From contig NZ_AP024094.1 in the NCBI RefSeq assembly GCF_015140455.1, positions 2,418,001-2,482,000 on the forward strand: a DNA stretch of 64,000 nt, read 5' to 3'. Position numbers and translations under genes: made by a program. This document shows, piece after piece, positions 59,896 to 64,000 of the stretch. How positions within the stretch are numbered: position 1 is the first letter of the stretch; each line of letters starts with the position of its first letter. This DNA comes from Jeongeupia sp. HS-3 (GTDB lineage: Bacteria > Pseudomonadota > Gammaproteobacteria > Burkholderiales > Chitinibacteraceae). The notes beneath the pieces were generated by a model. The model did no database searches. It saw nothing but the letters and a program-made list of their open reading frames with translations, and was not told where the DNA came from.

Positions 59896-60420
59896 ATGCG
59901 CGTGCTCGTCACTGGTGCGGCCGGATCTGGAACCAGCACCCTCGGTGAAGCCTTGGCACAGCGATGGGGCGTGAGATTTCTCGAGGCCGATGCCTATTTC
60001 TGGCTGCCCACGCAACCGCCGTTCTCAGCGAAACGTGAGCCGGCGGAACGGAAAGCGCTGCTTGTTCAAGCCCTGGAAGGCCACGGCAGCTCCGTCGTGG
60101 CCGGGTCGGTCATCGCCTGGGGCCCGGAGATCGAAGACACATTCGATCTGGTCGTCTTTCTCTACGTCAGCACCGAAGTTCGCCTGCAGCGGCTGAAGCA
60201 ACGCGAGGAGACGCTGTTCGGCCAGGCCAACCCCGCCTTTCTTGAGTGGGCGTCGCAATACGATGCAGGCCCTCCGGAAGGTCGTAGCCTGGCCAAACAC
60301 AATGCCTGGCTTGCTGCACGGCAGTGTCCGGTCGTGCGGCTCGTTGGCGACCATCCGGTGACCGAGTTGCTGTCCCGACTGGTGGGGCCGCTGTCTCACA
60401 CCTCATTCGGGATGGGCTAA
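59896..60420 (+). CDS. P-loop nucleotide kinase-like protein
   Basis: A 174-aa protein with Walker A GAAGSGTST (about 7-15), EADAYFW, and LVVFLYVSTEVRLQRLKQRE, the lid-type arginine region of small kinases (adenylate/shikimate kinase-like AAA-18 group). Substrate unknown. It follows corA by 14 bp. Confidence 0.72.
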   Translation: MRVLVTGAAGSGTSTLGEALAQRWGVRFLEADAYFWLPTQPPFSAKREPAERKALLVQALEGHGSSVVAGSVIAWGPEIEDTFDLVVFLYVSTEVRLQRLKQREETLFGQANPAFLEWASQYDAGPPEGRSLAKHNAWLAARQCPVVRLVGDHPVTELLSRLVGPLSHTSFGMG

Positions 60421-60569
60421 GGTCCGCCCGTTGATCGACTTCACTACTACACTGAACTTGCCAATAGGGCGTGAAGACGCGGCGGGCGAGCGGCGTCATT
60501 AAGGTTGATTTCGCAACCATCACCCCCATATGCTGGCCTCTGACTTCGCAAGACAGGACTGGTTGCGCA

Positions 60570-61862
60570 ATGAGTGTCCCGAATCTCACTACCGCGCTGA
60601 GCGGCCCCCTTCAAGATCTTGAGCGCCGCATTCTCGACGCCCAGCCTGAAATCGAGCACTGGTTCCGCAATCAGTGGCAGGAATACACGCCGCCGTTCTA
60701 CGGCTCGGTTGATCTGCGTAACGCCGGTTACAAACTGGCGCCGGTCGACATGAATCTGTTCCCCGGTGGCTTCAACAATCTGAATCCCGAATTCCATCCG
60801 CTGGCGGTGCAGGCGGCGATGAGTGCGCTGGAGAACCTCTGCCCCGACGCCAAGCGCCTGCTGCTGATCCCGGAAAACCACACGCGCAACCAGTTCTATC
60901 TGCAGAACGTCGCCGCGCTGGCGAAGATCCTGCGTCAGGCCGGCCTCAAGGTTCGCCTTGGCACGCTGAACCCGGACATCACCGAGCCGACCGTGTTCGA
61001 GCTCGCCAACGGCACCGGCATCGTGCTCGAGCCGCTGGTGCGCAAGGGCGACCGGGTCGGCCTCGCCGATTTCGATCCGTGCGTGGTGCTGCTGAACAAC
61101 GACCTCTCCGCCGGCGTGCCGGCGATTCTGCAGGACATCGCCCAGACGCTGCTGCCACCGCTGCACGCCGGCTGGTACACCCGCCGCAAGACCACGCACT
61201 TTGCCGCCTACGATGGCGTCGTCGCCGAATTTGCCAAGCTGATCGGCATCGATCCGTGGGTGATCAATCCCTACTTCACCCGCGTCGGCGGTCTGGATTT
61301 CCAAGCCCGCGAAGGCGAAGACCGGCTGGCCGCGGCAGTCGACGAGATGCTGGAAAAAATCCGCATCAAGTACGCCGAACACGGCATCACCCAGACACCG
61401 TTCGTCATCGTCAAGGCCGACGCCGGCACCTACGGCATGGGCATCATGAGCGTGAAATCGGGTGAAGAGCTGCTCGGGCTGAACCGCAAAGCACGCAACA
61501 AGATGTCGGTGATCAAGGAAGGCCTGCAGGTCCACGACGTGATCGTCCAGGAAGGCGTGCCCACCTTCGAGCAGATCGACGACGCGATCGCCGAGCCGGT
61601 GGTCTACATGCTCGACCGCTTCGTCATCGGCGGCTTTTACCGCGTGCATACCGATCGCGGCATCGACGAAAACCTCAACGCGCCGGGCATGCATTTCGTG
61701 CCACTGGCATTTGCCCAGCCACTCTCGACCCCCGATTGCGACGGTTCGCCCGATTGCATCGCCAACCGCTTCTACGCCTACGGTGTCGTCGCGCGGCTGG
61801 CGCTGCTCGCCGCCGCGCACGAACTCGAAACCACGGCGCCGCCCGTCGCGGTTGCGGCTTAA
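60570..61862 (+). CDS. gshA: Glutamate-cysteine ligase (proteobacterial GshA type)
   Basis: First step of glutathione synthesis. The 430-aa product belongs to the type found in many betaproteobacteria, unlike E. coli GshA. Landmarks are PVDMNLFPGGFNNL, LIPENHTRN, IVKADAGTYGMGIMSVK (ATP-grasp-like) and FYRVHTDRG. ATG 60570 is chosen because the upstream 33 codons show no similarity. gshB follows 11 bp later. Confidence 0.92.
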   Translation: MSVPNLTTALSGPLQDLERRILDAQPEIEHWFRNQWQEYTPPFYGSVDLRNAGYKLAPVDMNLFPGGFNNLNPEFHPLAVQAAMSALENLCPDAKRLLLIPENHTRNQFYLQNVAALAKILRQAGLKVRLGTLNPDITEPTVFELANGTGIVLEPLVRKGDRVGLADFDPCVVLLNNDLSAGVPAILQDIAQTLLPPLHAGWYTRRKTTHFAAYDGVVAEFAKLIGIDPWVINPYFTRVGGLDFQAREGEDRLAAAVDEMLEKIRIKYAEHGITQTPFVIVKADAGTYGMGIMSVKSGEELLGLNRKARNKMSVIKEGLQVHDVIVQEGVPTFEQIDDAIAEPVVYMLDRFVIGGFYRVHTDRGIDENLNAPGMHFVPLAFAQPLSTPDCDGSPDCIANRFYAYGVVARLALLAAAHELETTAPPVAVAA

Positions 61863-61873
61863 AAGGAATCACC

Positions 61874-62824
61874 ATGCGCCTGCTCGTCATCGCCGATCCG
61901 CTTTCCGGTTTCAAGATCCACAAGGACACGACCTATGTGATGCTGCGCGAGGCGGCAAGGCGCGGCTTCAAAATCCACACCGCGCTCGCCGACGATCTGC
62001 GCGTCACCCGCGGCCACGTCGAAATCAACGCGCAACCGTTCGCGTTTTCCGCCACCCAGGAATACAAGCACTGGTTCGTTTCGGGCGAGGTGGCCGGGGT
62101 GCGGCTGAGCGATTTCGACGCGGTCATCATGCGCAAGGACCCGCCCTTCGATCAGCAGTATCTGTACAACACCTATCTGTTGAGCCTCGCCGAAGCGCAG
62201 GGCGCACGCGTCTTCAACCCGGGCCATGCGCTGCGCGAATACAACGAGAAGCTGTCGATTCTCAAGCACCCCGAATTCACCATCGACACGCTGGTGACCC
62301 AGCGCGACGACGACCTGCGCGCCTTTCTGGCCGAGCAGCACGACGTGATTCTCAAACCGCTCGACGGCATGGGCGGCATGGGCATCTTCCGGCTGCGGCG
62401 CGACGATCCGAACATCGGCAGCATCATCGAGACGCTGACCGATAACGGCACGCGCACGATCATGGCGCAGCGTTACCTGCCGGCGATCAAGGACGGCGAC
62501 AAGCGCATCCTGTTGATCAACGGCAAGCCGGTCGACTGGTGTCTGGCGCGGATTCCCAAGGACGGCGAAACCCGCGGCAACCTGGCCGTCGGCGGCACCG
62601 GCGTCGCCCGGCCGCTGTCGGGGCACGACCGCGAGATCGCCGAGGCGCTCGGGCCGAAACTGGCCGCCGAGGGTCTGCTGCTGGTCGGGCTGGATGTGAT
62701 CGGCAAGCATGTGACCGAAATCAACGTCACCAGCCCGACGTGCTTTCGTGAAATCACCGATCAGTCCGGCATCGACGTCGGCGCGCTGTTCATCGACGCG
62801 CTGGAGCAACGGGTTTCCGGTTGA
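61874..62824 (+). CDS. gshB: Glutathione synthetase
   Basis: ATP-grasp enzyme joining gamma-glutamylcysteine and glycine. The 316-aa product has IADPLSGFKIHKDTTY, VIMRKDPPFDQQYLY, ILKPLDGMGGMGIF (ATP-binding loop, about residues 155-170) and TEINVTSPTCFRE. RBS AAAAGGA precedes ATG 61874. Its stop overlaps the apbE start (TGATG). Confidence 0.97.
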   Translation: MRLLVIADPLSGFKIHKDTTYVMLREAARRGFKIHTALADDLRVTRGHVEINAQPFAFSATQEYKHWFVSGEVAGVRLSDFDAVIMRKDPPFDQQYLYNTYLLSLAEAQGARVFNPGHALREYNEKLSILKHPEFTIDTLVTQRDDDLRAFLAEQHDVILKPLDGMGGMGIFRLRRDDPNIGSIIETLTDNGTRTIMAQRYLPAIKDGDKRILLINGKPVDWCLARIPKDGETRGNLAVGGTGVARPLSGHDREIAEALGPKLAAEGLLLVGLDVIGKHVTEINVTSPTCFREITDQSGIDVGALFIDALEQRVSG

Positions 62825-63864
62825 TGCGCCGGCTGCTTGGCCTGATCATCGCCGCCGCCAGCCTGCTGCTCGCCGGCTGCGGCGCTGATCCGCTCTACAA
62901 GCAGGAAGGCTATGTGTTCGGTACCCGGGTCGAGGTGTCGATCTGGGGACTGCCACAGCAGGATGCGGCCAGGCACGTCGCGGTGATCCTGGCCGATCTG
63001 GATAGGCTCAATGCCAAGTTGCACGCGTGGCAACCATCGGACATCACCCGGCTCAACGCCCATTTCGGCCGCAATGAATCCGGCAATGCCGACACCGAAC
63101 TGATCGCACTGCTCAAGCAAGCCAAGGATTACGAAGCACGCTCGGACGGGCTGTTCAACCCGGCCATCGGTGGCCTGGTGACCGCCTGGGGCTTTCACCG
63201 CGACACCTTCTCGCCGGTCACGCCCGATCCGGTCACGCTCGCCATCCTGCTCGAGCGCAAGCCGTCGCTCGCCGATGTCGAATTCGGCGACGGCGGCGTG
63301 GTCAGCAGCCGCAATCCGGCGGTGAATATCGATCTGGGCGGTTTCGCCAAGGGCTGGGCGCTCGATCGCGAAGCGGCCTATCTGCGCAAGAACCGCGTCT
63401 ACAACGCGCTGCTCAACATCGGCGGCAACGTGCTCGCGCTCGGCAAAAAAGGCAACGAGCCGTGGACCATCGGCCTGCAGCACCCGCGCCAGCCACAAGC
63501 GATGGCGACACTGGCGCTGCGCGACGGCGAGGCCATCGGCACTTCGGGCGACTACCAGCGCTACTTCATCAAGGACGGCCGCCGCTACAGTCATCTGATC
63601 GATCCGCGTTCTGGGTCACCGGCGCAGACGATGGAGGCCGCCACCGTGCTGGCGCCACCGTCACGCGAAGCCGGTGCGATCTCCGATGCGGCGACCAAAC
63701 CGGTGTTCATCGGCGGCATCGGTCACGCGCGCCACTACGCGCAGCGCTTCGGTATCAGCGAAGTGCTGATCGTCGCCAACGACGGCAGCGTTTACATCAC
63801 GCCGGCGCTGCAGTCGCGGCTGAAATGGCTGATCCAGCCGCCGCATTTATACCGCTTGCATTAG
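62824..63864 (+). CDS. apbE: FAD:protein FMN transferase ApbE
   Basis: Mg2+-dependent flavinyltransferase attaching FMN to Thr residues of periplasm-facing proteins such as RnfG and NqrC. The 346-aa product has lipoprotein signal MRRLLGLIIAAASLLLAGC (Cys 19), GTRVEVSIWG, NIDLGGFAKGWALD (FAD site) and HLIDPRSGSPA. ATG at 62824 overlaps the gshB stop by one base, so it is coupled to gshB. Confidence 0.93.
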   Translation: MRRLLGLIIAAASLLLAGCGADPLYKQEGYVFGTRVEVSIWGLPQQDAARHVAVILADLDRLNAKLHAWQPSDITRLNAHFGRNESGNADTELIALLKQAKDYEARSDGLFNPAIGGLVTAWGFHRDTFSPVTPDPVTLAILLERKPSLADVEFGDGGVVSSRNPAVNIDLGGFAKGWALDREAAYLRKNRVYNALLNIGGNVLALGKKGNEPWTIGLQHPRQPQAMATLALRDGEAIGTSGDYQRYFIKDGRRYSHLIDPRSGSPAQTMEAATVLAPPSREAGAISDAATKPVFIGGIGHARHYAQRFGISEVLIVANDGSVYITPALQSRLKWLIQPPHLYRLH

Positions 63865-63956
63865 CACAGTCGGCCCGCCCCTATCGCGGAAATGCGCCGA
63901 TTTGAGTTATAACACTGGATTGTTCGGCCTCAAGCCAAGATAGGAAGTAGCCCCGC

Positions 63957-64000
63957 ATGATCGGCATCATCATCGTGACTCACGTGACGCTCGGCGACGC
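63957..64000 (+). CDS. Mannose-family PTS IIA component (5' fragment)
   Basis: Only 14 codons are in the window: MIGIIIVTHVTLGD. This matches the start of ManX-like PTS IIA proteins, with the phospho-accepting His at residue 9. In many betaproteobacteria a IIA-HPr-EI set follows gshB. The rest is beyond the window. Confidence 0.7.
   Translation, partial: MIGIIIVTHVTLGD

Overview
The window looks like a GC-rich betaproteobacterial chromosome, most plausibly in or near the Neisseriales. This rests on the obgE-rpmA-rplU / ispB arrangement, the leuS-lptE-holA run, the proteobacterial-type gshA followed by gshB and a mannose-type PTS IIA, and the type IV pilus minor-pilin operon. No rRNA is present and the genus cannot be fixed from sequence alone. 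Almost all of the window is coding.

Layout. 1-2900: 3' truncated obgE, rpmA and rplU on the minus strand, divergent ispB, then tRNA-Pro(CGG) with a strong promoter. 2901-9927: a decayed genomic island inserted in the tRNA-Pro 3' end. It is bounded by a 48-bp direct repeat and carries AGTGGCAA arm-type repeats at both ends. It holds a truncated tyrosine integrase, a fused abiEii/hsdR remnant, a winged-helix regulator with its own operator, a PD-(D/E)XK-like protein, a one-TRD hsdS, an N-terminally truncated hsdM and an orphan HipB-like regulator. 9928-18130: housekeeping genes (DUF3135, dinB, a YfiM-like protein, leuS, lptE, holA, rng).

18121-35908: a surface or exopolysaccharide locus on the minus strand. 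Its first segment is wza - chain-length/export protein - rmlBDAC (dTDP-L-rhamnose). Its second segment is wzz - wzx - glycosyltransferase - wzy-like - two glycosyltransferases - a WecA/WbpL-type initiating transferase. The two segments are separated by thiC (with a TPP riboswitch) and a Pcm-family methyltransferase. The stretch 19.2-25.2 kb is visibly AT-richer than its surroundings, as expected for exchanged antigen genes. A large palindrome overlaps the likely wza promoter.

36134-47996: rlhA, a ferric-reductase-like flavocytochrome, ndpA, a tightly overlapping operon of five prepilin-like genes ending in a very large PilX-position protein with a predicted beta-solenoid, a GH1 phospho-glucosidase-like enzyme, a 5'-nucleotidase and a Nu-class GST. 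48042-53516: a Tat-exported phospholipase C, two lipoproteins (one with a phosphodiesterase-like domain plus a lectin-like tail) and a LysR regulator. 53662-64000: yegP, a YdcZ-family protein, grxD, prmC-mscS, divergent mgtE and corA, a small P-loop kinase, then gshA-gshB-apbE and the start of a PTS IIA gene.

The most unusual items are the stepwise-decayed restriction island and the giant beta-solenoid prepilin-like protein. Functional calls come from reading the translated sequences. No database search or structure prediction was run.
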